64,000 bases of DNA from contig JAOTYD010000011.1 of the NCBI GenBank assembly GCA_029862005.1, forward strand, positions 42,983 through 106,982, given 5' to 3'. A program made the position numbers and the translations under genes. The DNA is from Gammaproteobacteria bacterium (GTDB lineage Bacteria > Pseudomonadota > Gammaproteobacteria > GCA-001735895). Below, in pieces: positions 18,041 to 27,515 of the stretch. Numbering within the stretch: the stretch's first letter is position 1; every line of letters begins with the position of its first letter. Under the pieces are notes generated by a model, which made no database searches, was not told where the DNA came from, and was given only the letters and a program-made list of their open reading frames with translations.

Positions 18041-19342
18041 CTATTCATAGCTTAGCGCTTCAGCAGGCCTGGTCCTGGATGCTCTGAGTGCCGGATACAG
18101 GGTTGCAACAATTGACAATCCAAAAGACAGCAACACTATTTTTATTACATCGCTTTGCTTCATTTCAGAGGGCAGATCGGTAATCGGGTAGACACCCCGC
18201 GGTAAGAACTGGGTATGAAAAAACTGCTCCAGTGCGGGCACGATGACATCAATATGCGAGGCGACCACGACCCCGCTGACGAGACCAAGCAAGGTACCGA
18301 TCAATCCAATCAATGTTCCCTGCACCATAAAAACCCACATGATCGATAACGGCGACATTCCGAGGGTACGCAAGATCGCAATATCTGACTGCTTGTCCGT
18401 CACTACCATTACCAGGGTCGATACGATGTTGAACGCTGCCACCGCAACAATCAGCGAGAGAATAATGAACATTACGGTTTTCTCGGTTCTTACTGCCTTG
18501 AAATAATTGCTGTGGCGCAGGGTCCAGTCCGAGACCCAGTATTCAAGTCCGATGCTTTGCTTGAGTTCCTGTCGTACCTGCGGCGCCAGGTCGAGATCTT
18601 CAAGCTTCAGGCGCAGCCCGCTGACGCCTCCGTCAAGCCGAAACAAGCGACTAGCATCCTGATAATGAATAATCGCGCTACTGCGGTCATACTCGTATAC
18701 GCCGATCTCGAATATTCCGACAACCTTGAAACGACGCAAGCGCGGCAGGAAACCCAGCGGCGATGAAGTCGCCTGTGGTGTGACCATCGTAACGCGATCA
18801 CCCGGGACCACGTCCAGCGTATTTGCCAACCCGCTACCGAGTATGATCCCGTACTCTCCTGCCACCAGGTCACCCAGCACACCAAATTTCATGTTGTCGT
18901 GAATCTCGGATACGCTGGTTTCGAATTCCGGGTCAATTCCCCGTATCAGCGCGCCGCTGACCGAGGATAGATTCGAGATCATTGCCTCGGCCTCGGTATA
19001 GGGAGCGGCGCCAATAACCTCGGGATGCTCGAGCGTCTCCGAGCGCAGGGCATGCCATTCCTGTAGGGGACCCCGGAAACTCGATACCGTGACATGTGAG
19101 ACCATCCCGAGAATACGCCCGCGCAATTCATTCTCGAAACCGTTCATCACCGACAGCACCACGATCAGGGCCATGACACCGAGCGTGATTCCAAGCATGG
19201 AAATCATCGTGATGAACGATATGAAGTGATTGCGACGTTTGGCTCGCGTGTAGCGCAAGCCTACGAAGACTTCGAGCGGCATTTTCATGCGGCGGATTAA
19301 ACCATGAATAACGGCCTGCCACCACCGCTGCAGCTGCGACAT
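18041..19342 (-). CDS. Lipoprotein-releasing ABC permease LolC/LolE
   Basis: A 433-residue MacB-like permease: the N-terminal segment with LRYTRAKRRNHFISFI and the first helix, a large periplasmic domain (about 70-290), then three C-terminal helices (about 295-320, 340-375, 395-415). The C-terminus LRASRTRPAEALSYE is typical of LolC/LolE. A GGGTGAAG site precedes the ATG at 19342. Only one permease gene lies beside lolD here, so the transporter may be a LolF-type homodimer or the second gene is elsewhere; LolC and LolE cannot be separated by eye. Confidence 0.9.
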   Translation of the reverse strand: MSQLQRWWQAVIHGLIRRMKMPLEVFVGLRYTRAKRRNHFISFITMISMLGITLGVMALIVVLSVMNGFENELRGRILGMVSHVTVSSFRGPLQEWHALRSETLEHPEVIGAAPYTEAEAMISNLSSVSGALIRGIDPEFETSVSEIHDNMKFGVLGDLVAGEYGIILGSGLANTLDVVPGDRVTMVTPQATSSPLGFLPRLRRFKVVGIFEIGVYEYDRSSAIIHYQDASRLFRLDGGVSGLRLKLEDLDLAPQVRQELKQSIGLEYWVSDWTLRHSNYFKAVRTEKTVMFIILSLIVAVAAFNIVSTLVMVVTDKQSDIAILRTLGMSPLSIMWVFMVQGTLIGLIGTLLGLVSGVVVASHIDVIVPALEQFFHTQFLPRGVYPITDLPSEMKQSDVIKIVLLSFGLSIVATLYPALRASRTRPAEALSYE

Positions 19343-19351
19343 GCTTCACCC

Positions 19352-19379
19352 TTGTTACCTATCAAAGGCATGCTATAGT
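19352..19379 (+). promoter_or_regulatory. Possible promoter for the small exported protein gene
   Basis: TTGTTA (19352-19357) and TATAGT (19374-19379, 5 of 6 matches) are separated by 16 nt and lie about 30 nt before the ATG at 19408, in the divergent gap with lolC/E. Confidence 0.4.
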
Positions 19380-19407
19380 TATATACGTTAAATTTGGAGA
19401 CGATAAC

Positions 19408-19704
19408 ATGCGCACAGGACTATATTTGTTACTCCTGGGTTTAGGCTTAATCCTGCAGCCCGCGGCTGCCGGAGACAGGCTGACTATTCCGGGACACGTT
19501 CCGGTAACCAGCAAGCAGATGATGCCGAAACGCGGCATTAAAATGGATGATGTACTGAGTGAGTTTGGAGAACCTGACCAGCGCTTTGGCCCGGTTGGCG
19601 AACCCCCGATCACAGAATGGGTTTACGGATCCTTCAGGGTTTATTTCGAATATCAGATCGTTTTGCATACCGTCGACCTGAATACTATTATTATGCCAAA
19701 ATAG
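19408..19704 (+). CDS. Small exported protein of unknown function
   Basis: A 98-residue protein with a clear Sec signal peptide (MRTGLYLLLLGLGLILQPAAA, cleavage probably after AAAG or AAA near residue 21-22), leaving a mature protein of about 76 residues. The mature part has MDDVLSEFGEPDQRFGPVGEPPITEW followed by a short beta-rich end; the DVxxxFGEP pattern resembles the start of SmpA/OmlA-like folds but I would not assign it. GGAGA at about 19396 supports the start. It stands alone between lolC/E and the rhodanese gene, with no link to a pathway visible. Confidence 0.78.
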   Translation: MRTGLYLLLLGLGLILQPAAAGDRLTIPGHVPVTSKQMMPKRGIKMDDVLSEFGEPDQRFGPVGEPPITEWVYGSFRVYFEYQIVLHTVDLNTIIMPK

Positions 19705-19789
19705 AACCGCAGTTAAGTTATTCGGTCCGAAATAAATACAAACAAAAGACGGAAACCGGAATTACCTGATTAAACCAAAGAGAGTGACA

Positions 19790-20449
19790 ATGAATACTCC
19801 AAGACTTTTGATTGTTCTAAGCGCGCTGGGTCTCGGCCTTGCGGGTTCAGGCCTGTATGCGGCCGAGGTAAACATAACAGGCGAGGTCGAAAGTATTACC
19901 GTCAAACACGGTGAGAATGAAGTAAAGATCATGCGTAACCAGAACCAGAAAAACACGGTAAATCCTGCTTTCGCCAAGACCTCTCGTAAATGTCCTCCGT
20001 TTTGTATTCAGCCCGCGAACATCGCAGCCGGCGTCGAAACGATCGCCGAGCTGGAGGTGCTGCAATACCTCAGTCGCAGTAGCGAGGGTGATGACAGTAT
20101 CCTGGTTATCGATTCGCGTACTCCTGCCTGGGTTGCCAAGGGTACTATCCCCGGGGCAATCAATATTCCGTGGACCAGCCTCAATCCAGCCAAGGGCGCG
20201 GATCCGATTTCAATCGGGGAAATCCTCGAGGGAAAATTTAACGCCAGGAACCTCGAAGGTTTATGGGACTTCAGGGACGCTCGAATCCTGGTTATGTTTT
20301 GCAACGGGATGTGGTGTGGACAGTCGCCGAATAACATCAAGAACCTGTTGGCTTTCGGTTACCCCGCCCACAAGATCAAGTGGTATCGCGGCGGCATGCA
20401 AAACTGGGAAATTCTTGGCTTGACCACCGTAAAACCGATACAGGAATAG
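19790..20449 (+). CDS. Exported rhodanese-domain protein
   Basis: A 219-residue protein with a signal peptide (about 1-25, ending SGLYAA) and a rhodanese domain from about residue 80. The substrate loop is C171-N-G-M-W-C-G, placing the likely catalytic cysteine at 171 with a second at 176; IDSRTP (108-112) and IPGAINIPW (120-128) are the usual flanking motifs. Two further cysteines (68, 72) precede the domain. It would act in the periplasm, perhaps on sulfur compounds or as a redox/sulfur relay. The ATG at 19790 follows a GAGAGTG stretch and is preferred over the GTG six bases before it. No partner gene is evident. Confidence 0.82.
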   Translation: MNTPRLLIVLSALGLGLAGSGLYAAEVNITGEVESITVKHGENEVKIMRNQNQKNTVNPAFAKTSRKCPPFCIQPANIAAGVETIAELEVLQYLSRSSEGDDSILVIDSRTPAWVAKGTIPGAINIPWTSLNPAKGADPISIGEILEGKFNARNLEGLWDFRDARILVMFCNGMWCGQSPNNIKNLLAFGYPAHKIKWYRGGMQNWEILGLTTVKPIQE

Positions 20450-20466
20450 TCTTTTTACAGGCATAA

Positions 20467-23400
20467 GTGCCCTCTCGTCTTCTTGATACTCCAGCGCCTT
20501 CAATCGCGCAACCGATTCGCGTTGGCCAGCTCTACGGTAGCAGTCGCAGCCTGCTGCTGAGCGAGCAGATCGCGCAGCATGCGGGCCTGTCGGTTATTGT
20601 TTGCTGTGATATGGCCGATGCCGAGCAGCTGGAACAGGAAGTTCGTTTCTTCAGTATCAACCAGCCGAGGATTTATCGTTTTCCGGATCTGGAAACCTTG
20701 CCCTACGATCAATTTTCGCCGCACCAGGATATTATTTCCGAGCGGATCCGTTGTCTCGCATCGATCACCGGCGCTGACTCGGGTGTTCTAATCCTCCCGG
20801 TCAGTACGCTGTTGCAGAAGATAGCGCCCCCTGATTTCATTCATCAGCGTTCGCTAATTTTGAATCGGGGCGACCGCATAGACCCGATCGCTTTACGCGA
20901 GAAACTCAGTCTTTACGGATACCGCTCGGTATCCCAGGTTGAAGAACATGGCGAGTTTAGCGCTCGCGGATCGATCCTTGATTTATATCCCATGGGCAGT
21001 GCGCTGCCGTTTCGCATCGATTTTTTCGACGATGAGGTTGAGTCGATTCGCAGTTTCGATGCCGAGACCCAGCGCTCAGTCGAAAAAATCAATGAGATCA
21101 AACTGTTACCGGCGCAGGAGTACCCGCTGGATGAAGCTGGCATCAAGCATTTCAGGCTCAGGTTTCGCGAAACCTTTGACGTCGACCCAAACAGCTGCCC
21201 GCTATATGTTGATATCTCCGAGGGTATTCCATCGCCCGGTGTCGAGTATTATCTGCCACTGTTTTTCGAGAACCTCGTAAGCCTGTTTGATTATCTACCG
21301 GGCAACAGTCGCCTGCTTGTCGACGATGCGGCGATGACATACGCAGCATCATTTATAGAGCAGGTTGAGGAACGCTACGAGTCGAGACGACATAACCTCG
21401 AACGACCATTACTCGAACCCGGAGAACTGTTTCTGGACAGCGATGCACTGCAACAGAGATTTCGTGATTTTACATGCCTGTTTTTCACAGCGTTCAAACT
21501 GGATCATCTGAATCAATCCAGCGTCAATTGCGATTCCCAGTCGATTCCGCAGCTAACCCTGCAATCCGGCACTGACGAACCAGCGAAAGCATTGCGCGCA
21601 TTCATATCGAAACCAGAGTTTAAAAAAATACTGTTTAGCGCTGAATCTGCTGGACGACGTGAGTTTTTACATGAAATGCTCCGCCACTACTCGATTCAGA
21701 TCTATCCCGTAGACAGCTGGGCCGAATTTATGCAGCGCGATGACCACCGCTGTTTCATCATCGCGTCGGCCCTGCAAAATGGCATGACCCTGAAACGGCA
21801 GGGTATCGCTGTTATCACCGAGAATCAGCTCTTTGGGGATCGCGCGATGCAGCGCCGGCGTCGCAAATACCGCAAAACCCGCGATGCTGAATCGACCATC
21901 CAGAGCCTCAAAGACCTGCAGCTTGGTGCACCGGTGGTCCACGAAGACCACGGCGTCGGACGCTACCAGGGCCTGAAAACACTCACCGTATCGGGGATCG
22001 CAACCGAATTCCTTTGTATCGAGTATGCCAACGAAGACAAGCTTTACGTACCGGTCTCTTCACTACACTTGATCAATCGATACGCGGGTGCCAGTGACGA
22101 TAATGCCCCCTTGCACCGCCTCGGTAGCGATCATTGGCAACGCACGCGCAAAAAAGCGCAGCAGAAAATACACGATATAGCCGTCGAGTTGCTTGATATC
22201 CAGGCCAGGCGGGAAGCGATGCGGGGATTTGCCCACCAGATTACGCTCGACGAATATCAACAGTTCGCCAGCGAGTTTCCATTCGAGGAAACGCCTGACC
22301 AGGAAACATCGATTGAATCGGTCATCGGGGATATGCAATCACCGCAGCCCATGGATCGTATCGTCTGCGGCGATGTTGGCTTCGGTAAAACCGAGGTTTG
22401 TATGCGTGCGGCATTTGTCGCCGCCATTTCCGGTTCACAGGTAGCGGTACTGGTACCAACCACACTGCTGGCGCAGCAGCACTTTCATAATTTTCGTGAT
22501 CGATTTGCCAACTGGCCAATCCGCATTGCCTGCCTGACGCGTTTTACTGCACAAAAAAGTCTGGTAGATACGCTGCTGCAAATTCAGGCCGGTAAAATCG
22601 ATATTGTAATCGGCACCCACAAACTCCTGTCAGATACCATCAAGTATCAGAACCTGGGCCTGGTTATTATCGACGAAGAACATCGCTTCGGCGTTCGTCA
22701 TAAGGAAAAATTGAAAGCGCTGCGAGCCAGCGTCGATTTACTGACAATGACGGCGACCCCGATACCGCGAACCCTGAACATGTCATTATCCGGAATGCGC
22801 GACCTGTCAATTATTGCGACACCCCCGATGCAACGTCATGCAATCAAGACCTTCGTATCGCGCTGGAATCCGGACACGATTCTCGAAGGCTGTCAACGTG
22901 AGCTCAAGCGCGGCGGGCAAATCTACTTCTTGCACAACGAGATTAAATCCATCGAGAAGACCGCGCATGAACTTCAACAGCTCCTGCCAGAGGCACGCAT
23001 CGGCATCGTGCACGGACGCATGAAAGAAAAAGAACTCGAAACGGTCATGCTGGATTTTTATCACCATCGATGCAATTTGCTGGTTTGCACTACGATCATT
23101 GAAAGCGGAATCGATGTACCCACCGCCAACACGATCTTCATCAACCGTGCCGATAAACTGGGACTCGCCCAGCTACACCAGATTCGAGGTCGGGTAGGAC
23201 GTTCCCACCACCGGGCCTATGCCTACCTGATCGTACCGCCGGAACCTGCGATGACTGCAGATGCGCGTAAACGTTTGCTGGCAATCGAATCACTGGAAGA
23301 CCTCGGCGTCGGTTTTACCCTGGCTACCCATGATCTGGAGATTCGCGGGGCGGGTGAAATTCTGGGTGAGGAACAAAGTGGGCAAATTACTGAAATCGGC

Positions 23401-23925
23401 TTTACCTTGTACTCAGAGCTTCTGGAACGTGCGGTGACCTCGCTAAAATCAGATTTACCCATCGACTTCGACCAACCGATCATGCGTGCTTCAGAGGTTG
23501 ATTTTCATGTTCCTGCATTGATTCCGGAGACCTATATCCCGGACATTCACAGACGCCTGATCGAATACAAGCGCATCGCTTCCGCGAAAAATGACGATGA
23601 CCTCAAGGAGATCCAGATGGAACTTATTGATCGTTTCGGTCTGTTTCCGGAACCGCTCAAACAATTGTTCAGAGTCACCCAGATCAAGCTGCAAACCCTG
23701 GCCCTGGGCATCGACAAAATAGACGTGGGTGAACAGAATGGAAAGATCGTATTCAGTCGTAAACCAAATATCGACCCAATGAAGATAATCGAGCTGATAC
23801 AATCTGATCCGCAACAATATCGCTTCGATGGGAAACAAACCTTGCGTATTGTTTGTCAAAATGTTGAACTTGAGCCCAGACTAAATCAGGTTGAAGGCCT
23901 GGTCGCAAGGCTGGCTGCAGAATAG
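20467..23925 (+). CDS. mfd: Transcription-repair coupling factor Mfd
   Basis: A 1152-residue protein of normal Mfd length. The N-terminal UvrB-like module (DIISERIRCLASI, about 90) is followed by the RNA polymerase-interacting domain (VHEDHGVGRYQGL, about 485-500), then the translocase with Walker A GDVGFGKT at 635-642 and the DEEH box at 736-739, and a C-terminal TRCF domain. Mfd removes stalled RNA polymerase at lesions and recruits UvrA. The start is a GTG at 20467 with ACAGG upstream. csiV follows after 1 nt, an arrangement also known in Vibrio. Confidence 0.96.
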   Translation: MPSRLLDTPAPSIAQPIRVGQLYGSSRSLLLSEQIAQHAGLSVIVCCDMADAEQLEQEVRFFSINQPRIYRFPDLETLPYDQFSPHQDIISERIRCLASITGADSGVLILPVSTLLQKIAPPDFIHQRSLILNRGDRIDPIALREKLSLYGYRSVSQVEEHGEFSARGSILDLYPMGSALPFRIDFFDDEVESIRSFDAETQRSVEKINEIKLLPAQEYPLDEAGIKHFRLRFRETFDVDPNSCPLYVDISEGIPSPGVEYYLPLFFENLVSLFDYLPGNSRLLVDDAAMTYAASFIEQVEERYESRRHNLERPLLEPGELFLDSDALQQRFRDFTCLFFTAFKLDHLNQSSVNCDSQSIPQLTLQSGTDEPAKALRAFISKPEFKKILFSAESAGRREFLHEMLRHYSIQIYPVDSWAEFMQRDDHRCFIIASALQNGMTLKRQGIAVITENQLFGDRAMQRRRRKYRKTRDAESTIQSLKDLQLGAPVVHEDHGVGRYQGLKTLTVSGIATEFLCIEYANEDKLYVPVSSLHLINRYAGASDDNAPLHRLGSDHWQRTRKKAQQKIHDIAVELLDIQARREAMRGFAHQITLDEYQQFASEFPFEETPDQETSIESVIGDMQSPQPMDRIVCGDVGFGKTEVCMRAAFVAAISGSQVAVLVPTTLLAQQHFHNFRDRFANWPIRIACLTRFTAQKSLVDTLLQIQAGKIDIVIGTHKLLSDTIKYQNLGLVIIDEEHRFGVRHKEKLKALRASVDLLTMTATPIPRTLNMSLSGMRDLSIIATPPMQRHAIKTFVSRWNPDTILEGCQRELKRGGQIYFLHNEIKSIEKTAHELQQLLPEARIGIVHGRMKEKELETVMLDFYHHRCNLLVCTTIIESGIDVPTANTIFINRADKLGLAQLHQIRGRVGRSHHRAYAYLIVPPEPAMTADARKRLLAIESLEDLGVGFTLATHDLEIRGAGEILGEEQSGQITEIGFTLYSELLERAVTSLKSDLPIDFDQPIMRASEVDFHVPALIPETYIPDIHRRLIEYKRIASAKNDDDLKEIQMELIDRFGLFPEPLKQLFRVTQIKLQTLALGIDKIDVGEQNGKIVFSRKPNIDPMKIIELIQSDPQQYRFDGKQTLRIVCQNVELEPRLNQVEGLVARLAAE

Positions 23926-23926
23926 T

Positions 23927-24808
23927 ATGAACCGACAATTATTCACCCTAATGGCGCTCCTGGGCCTGCTCCCCGGCTTCGGACCTGCGCAGTCAGCAGA
24001 CACGGAAATCTTGCCTCTCTACGACGTTGAGTTAGTAATATTCAAAAATATCAAGGCACCAAAGAGCCAGGAATTCATATTACCCGTCGGTTCTCCCAGC
24101 AAAGACAAGAAAATTCTCGACCTGTCGTCAGTCCGTAGCATCGCAGCAGCAAACAAGCTGGGCTATGTAATACTTCCGGACCAGCAGTTTCGGTTGACCG
24201 AGGCAGTCAAGAAGCTGGTTAAATCATCGCGCTACGAGCTACTATTGCACACCGCGTGGCGTCAACCGGGGCGCGATCGGGAACAGGCATTACCAGTCTG
24301 GATCAGGGGTGGACGAGTTTTCGGCAGCGAATACATGTCGATCGACGATGCAATCGACCTGCAGGAAAATGCTCTCGGCACAAACCTGCAGAAGGCCGAC
24401 GGCACGACAAACGAGTTTAATGAGCAGACTCTGGAGGCGCTGGAGCTGCAGCAGCTGGAACAGCAGAGTAGCAGGCGTGGCCACGGGCTCTATGAACTCG
24501 AGGGCAAGATCACGGTCGCACTATCACGTTACCTGCACCTCTACACCGACCTTGTATTGAGACGCCCGCGCCAGTCAATTGATCCGGTATTGAACAGTTC
24601 TGCCCAGGAGCGACCACTGGCTACCTTCTCTACTGATACGCGTATCCTGAACAATCACATTCTCAGGGAACATCGTCGCATGCGCAGTAAAAACCTGCAC
24701 TATCTCGACAATCCCGAGTTTGGATTGCTGGTTCTGATTACACCCTATGAAGTACCTGAAGATTTCGAAGAAGCGCCGCTGGAAACGGAATCGACAACTG
24801 CCGAGTAA
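23927..24808 (+). CDS. csiV: CsiV-like periplasmic cell-wall protein
   Basis: A 293-residue protein with a signal peptide (about 1-23, ending PAQSA) and a mature domain that begins LYDVELVIFKN, as in the CsiV family. CsiV in Vibrio cholerae binds peptidoglycan and supports PBP1A through its lipoprotein activator LpoA. The gene directly follows mfd, overlapping its last region in another frame only by an upstream extension; the ATG at 23927 is 1 nt after the mfd stop. The match rests on overall text, order and length rather than on a short motif, so function is inferred from family and synteny. Confidence 0.8.
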   Translation: MNRQLFTLMALLGLLPGFGPAQSADTEILPLYDVELVIFKNIKAPKSQEFILPVGSPSKDKKILDLSSVRSIAAANKLGYVILPDQQFRLTEAVKKLVKSSRYELLLHTAWRQPGRDREQALPVWIRGGRVFGSEYMSIDDAIDLQENALGTNLQKADGTTNEFNEQTLEALELQQLEQQSSRRGHGLYELEGKITVALSRYLHLYTDLVLRRPRQSIDPVLNSSAQERPLATFSTDTRILNNHILREHRRMRSKNLHYLDNPEFGLLVLITPYEVPEDFEEAPLETESTTAE

Positions 24809-24811
24809 CCG

Positions 24812-25542
24812 CTAGTAGCTGCGTTCACGCTTTAATTGATAACCGCCACCCGGGAAGTCGAATGGCGGCGTCCTGCCTACCAGTTCCTCGATCAACGTCA
24901 ATTCTGCGTCGGTATGGTTGATCACTGGTGCCGGTACGATGAGTTTGCCACTGCTGGCAGCTGCCGGGAGCACGTAGTAGGGCTCATCGTGATGCTTTGT
25001 GGCCAGGTCGATGCTGACATCGGGATCAGCGTTGCGACGATTCGGGTTTGTCCGTAACAGGTGCAGAAATAGGACTTTTCGTGATCGGATTCGATGTAAA
25101 TCCCGGTACCACGGATGCCTATTGTCGCCGTTAATGTCGTGATCTCATGCGGCTTTTCACGTTTGCCAAAAACCGATAAGAGCTTGCCTGAGAAAATACG
25201 CATGCCCTCAATGATCGGGGCCTCGCTGCTCCCCAATTCGAGCTGGCTGTTGCTGCGTAAAATGAACGCATCACTGGCGACGACGAATTTGATGCTGCTA
25301 TTGCTGCCGGTATTGATGCGCGAGTTGGGTCCGATGCGGGTATCGATATCGGCGAGCCTGCCATCGACCATTACCCTGCCCTCCAATTTATATATTGAAC
25401 GGCCATCAGGTAACTTTTCAGGGACGTCGCCAAGCGCATGGCCGGGCTGAAACAGACTTGCCAGGTTGGAGCCGGCAAAAAGACCCAGGGTAAGGGATCT
25501 GATTAAAAATTCTCGCCTTGGATCATCGACATCCTGCTTCAT
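24812..25542 (-). pseudogene. FecR-domain protein, broken by one frameshift
   Basis: From ATG 25542 the protein begins MKQDVDDPRREFLIRSLTLGLFAG, a Tat-like or plain export signal, then a FecR domain (GRVMVDG, GPNSRINTGSNSSIKFVV, GIRGTGIY). The frame stays sensible to YFCTCYGQT near 25045 and then goes astray. The next frame, from about 25042 to the TAG at 24812, gives the expected end: KHHDEPYYVL, LIVPAPVINHTDAELTLIEE and GRTPPF. One added base (for example AA to AAA at about 25041) would join them to about 243 residues. The role is unknown; the domain is presumably periplasmic. It ends 3 nt from csiV, tail to tail. Confidence 0.75.
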
Positions 25543-25599
25543 TAAGGCTCCCGGGCATAGCTTAAATCTTACTTTAGTAACTATGTTGCAAAATGCAAA

Positions 25600-25627
25600 T
25601 TGAACTCCGCGCCAACTAAAATATAAT
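25600..25627 (+). promoter_or_regulatory. Likely promoter for the SH3-domain gene
   Basis: TTGAAC (25600-25605) and a perfect TATAAT (25622-25627) lie 16 nt apart, about 100 nt before the ATG at 25731, in the divergent region with the FecR-domain gene. Confidence 0.45.
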
Positions 25628-25730
25628 TGCGGTTGCAACTCGCAGCTAGCCTGACAATAATGGCCGATATCGACCATACGAACCAGGCGCAGACTTGCCA
25701 GAATCCATCGCTCACGAGGTACCTAGATCT

Positions 25731-26402
25731 ATGACACGAATTGTCCTGTTGGCGCTAGTTTATGTTTTCACGACGAGCCCGTTGCTTGCGGCAGAAACCC
25801 GCTATATCACCGATGAATTCGAAGTCATGATGCGCACTGGTACCAGCACCTCGAACAAGATTATCCGCGTGCTGCCCAGTGGTGAAGCTGTCACCATACT
25901 GGAGGAGGACCTGACTTCGGATTACTCTCTGGTCGAAACCAGTGATGGCAAGACCGGTTATGTACTGACACGTCAACTGATGAAAATTCCTTCCGCCAGG
26001 CAAAGATTGGCAGAACTTGAAGAGCGCTTCGCAAGACAGAAAGATCGCCTCGATGAACAGGCATCCGAAATCGGCGAACTTAAAAAATCGCTGAATCAGG
26101 AGAAATCTGACAATAGCACCCTGACTTCAACCCTGCGCGCTTCGGAGCGCGAGCTATCGGAGGTTCGATCCGCGGCACAGGAAACCCTGAGCATACTCGA
26201 GCAAAACAAGCGCCTGCAAACAGTGGTCGATCAGTTGCGGCAGGAAAAAACGGAACTTGTTGACACGGTCGCCGAGTTAAATGACAGTACCCGACTCGAC
26301 TGGTTCGTGCGCGGCGGAGCGGTTAGCCTGATAGCATTCGTCATTGGCATCGTCGTTACCCGAATTCGCTGGAAGAAACAGGATTCGTGGGGATCTTATT
26401 AG
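25731..26402 (+). CDS. SH3-domain, coiled-coil membrane protein (YgiM type)
   Basis: A 223-residue protein: signal peptide (about 1-21, ending PLLAAE), bacterial SH3 domain (about 22-85, VMMRTGTSTSNKIIRVLPSG), a long charged coiled coil (about 88-185) and one C-terminal membrane helix (about 195-213) followed by basic residues. This order matches the YgiM/TIGR04211 group, probably anchored in the inner membrane with the SH3 domain in the periplasm. The molecular function of the group is not established. The ATG at 25731 is chosen because it opens the signal peptide; the longer frame adds a non-hydrophobic leader. Confidence 0.85.
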   Translation: MTRIVLLALVYVFTTSPLLAAETRYITDEFEVMMRTGTSTSNKIIRVLPSGEAVTILEEDLTSDYSLVETSDGKTGYVLTRQLMKIPSARQRLAELEERFARQKDRLDEQASEIGELKKSLNQEKSDNSTLTSTLRASERELSEVRSAAQETLSILEQNKRLQTVVDQLRQEKTELVDTVAELNDSTRLDWFVRGGAVSLIAFVIGIVVTRIRWKKQDSWGSY

Positions 26403-26417
26403 CAAGTAACATCGCTT

Positions 26418-26437
26418 CCGGGTTCGTCACGAACCGG
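26418..26437. terminator. Hairpin between convergent SH3 and metA genes
   Basis: GGTTCG (26421-26426) pairs with CGAACC (26430-26435) around a three-base loop, with flanking CCG/CGG adding pairs through a bulge. It lies in the 48-nt gap between two convergent stops. There is no T-run on either strand, so a bidirectional terminator is only a possibility. Confidence 0.3.
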
Positions 26438-26450
26438 TCAAAGATTGAGG

Positions 26451-27515
26451 TTACAATCCCAGTGGATTGTTGGCGTCTACGCCGTCCATGAAAGGCTTGC
26501 TTCGATCGACATTGGTTACCTGGTAGATCAAGCCCAACCAGGTGCCGATGACCGCGCTTGCGGTGTCCTGCCAGGTGTTTTTTAAATTATTCACCACCAG
26601 ATGTTCAGGGAATTCCGGTATCGCTGATTGCCGTGCCAGACACTGGTCAACACGCATTTGGTACTCGCGCAGAATCGCGGCGTTAAAATCGCTGAAGTAA
26701 TTGTCAGGCATCGGCGGATAATGACTGATTGCCCCTCGAATATACAGGTTCACGTCACGTTTGTATTCCTTCAACAGGGATACGGTATCGTATTCGGGAT
26801 GACCCTGGAAAAACACGGTGCGAAAACCGTCCGGACTGGTTGATAGATGAACACATCCATCGTCTCCGGTAACCAGGATCTTCAGACCACTGGCTTCAAA
26901 CTGTTGCGGGTAAACAGTGTTCCAGCGGGAATGTGGTACGTCGAATTCCGAATTAATGTCGTCAACCAGTGGATGCGAAACGTTGACGACCTGGTGTCGA
27001 TAAACGCCCCATTTTTTTCGGCGCTGCTTTTCACGCTTCTGCCCATAACGGAAATCGAGCACCGCATGCGTGGCAAGACAGGAACACAGCGTCGAAGTCA
27101 CATTTTCATGAGCCCAATCGGCCACTCTGATCAGTTCCTCCCAGAAAACCTCACCCGACAAATCCGCCCCGATAACGTTGGCACCGGTTATTATCAGGGC
27201 ATCCAGACCCTGCTGTTTAATTTGCTCGAAACTATCGTAGTACCTCGCAATATGATCTCGAGCCGAGTCATCACGCGGAAGTGCGTCAAGCGTAAAAGGA
27301 TGCACAAAAAACTGGGCGATCGGATTACTTTCGCCGATTAAACGTAAAAATTGACGTTCGGTAGCCGCCAACGCCGCATCGGGCATCATGTTCAACAGTC
27401 CGATATGTAATTCACGGATGTCCTGCTGATTGGCGAGACCCGGCGTCAATACCTGCATTCCTTCCTGCTTGAGCTTGGCAAAGGTCGGTAAGTCGTTGTG
27501 AGCAACCAGTGGCAT
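26451..27515 (-). CDS. metA: Homoserine O-succinyltransferase (MetA/MetAS)
   Basis: A 354-residue enzyme of the MetA fold (class I amidotransferase-like). LHIGLLNMMPDAALAATERQF (about 37-57), the nucleophile region STLCSCLATHA with C146, and H239 with E241 in QGHPEYD form the expected catalytic set. MetA acylates homoserine at the start of methionine synthesis. Succinyl versus acetyl specificity cannot be settled by eye, though the MetA fold in gammaproteobacteria usually uses succinyl-CoA. The ATG overlaps the stop of the P-loop gene before it (TAATG), so translation is coupled. Confidence 0.9.
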   Translation of the reverse strand: MPLVAHNDLPTFAKLKQEGMQVLTPGLANQQDIRELHIGLLNMMPDAALAATERQFLRLIGESNPIAQFFVHPFTLDALPRDDSARDHIARYYDSFEQIKQQGLDALIITGANVIGADLSGEVFWEELIRVADWAHENVTSTLCSCLATHAVLDFRYGQKREKQRRKKWGVYRHQVVNVSHPLVDDINSEFDVPHSRWNTVYPQQFEASGLKILVTGDDGCVHLSTSPDGFRTVFFQGHPEYDTVSLLKEYKRDVNLYIRGAISHYPPMPDNYFSDFNAAILREYQMRVDQCLARQSAIPEFPEHLVVNNLKNTWQDTASAVIGTWLGLIYQVTNVDRSKPFMDGVDANNPLGL

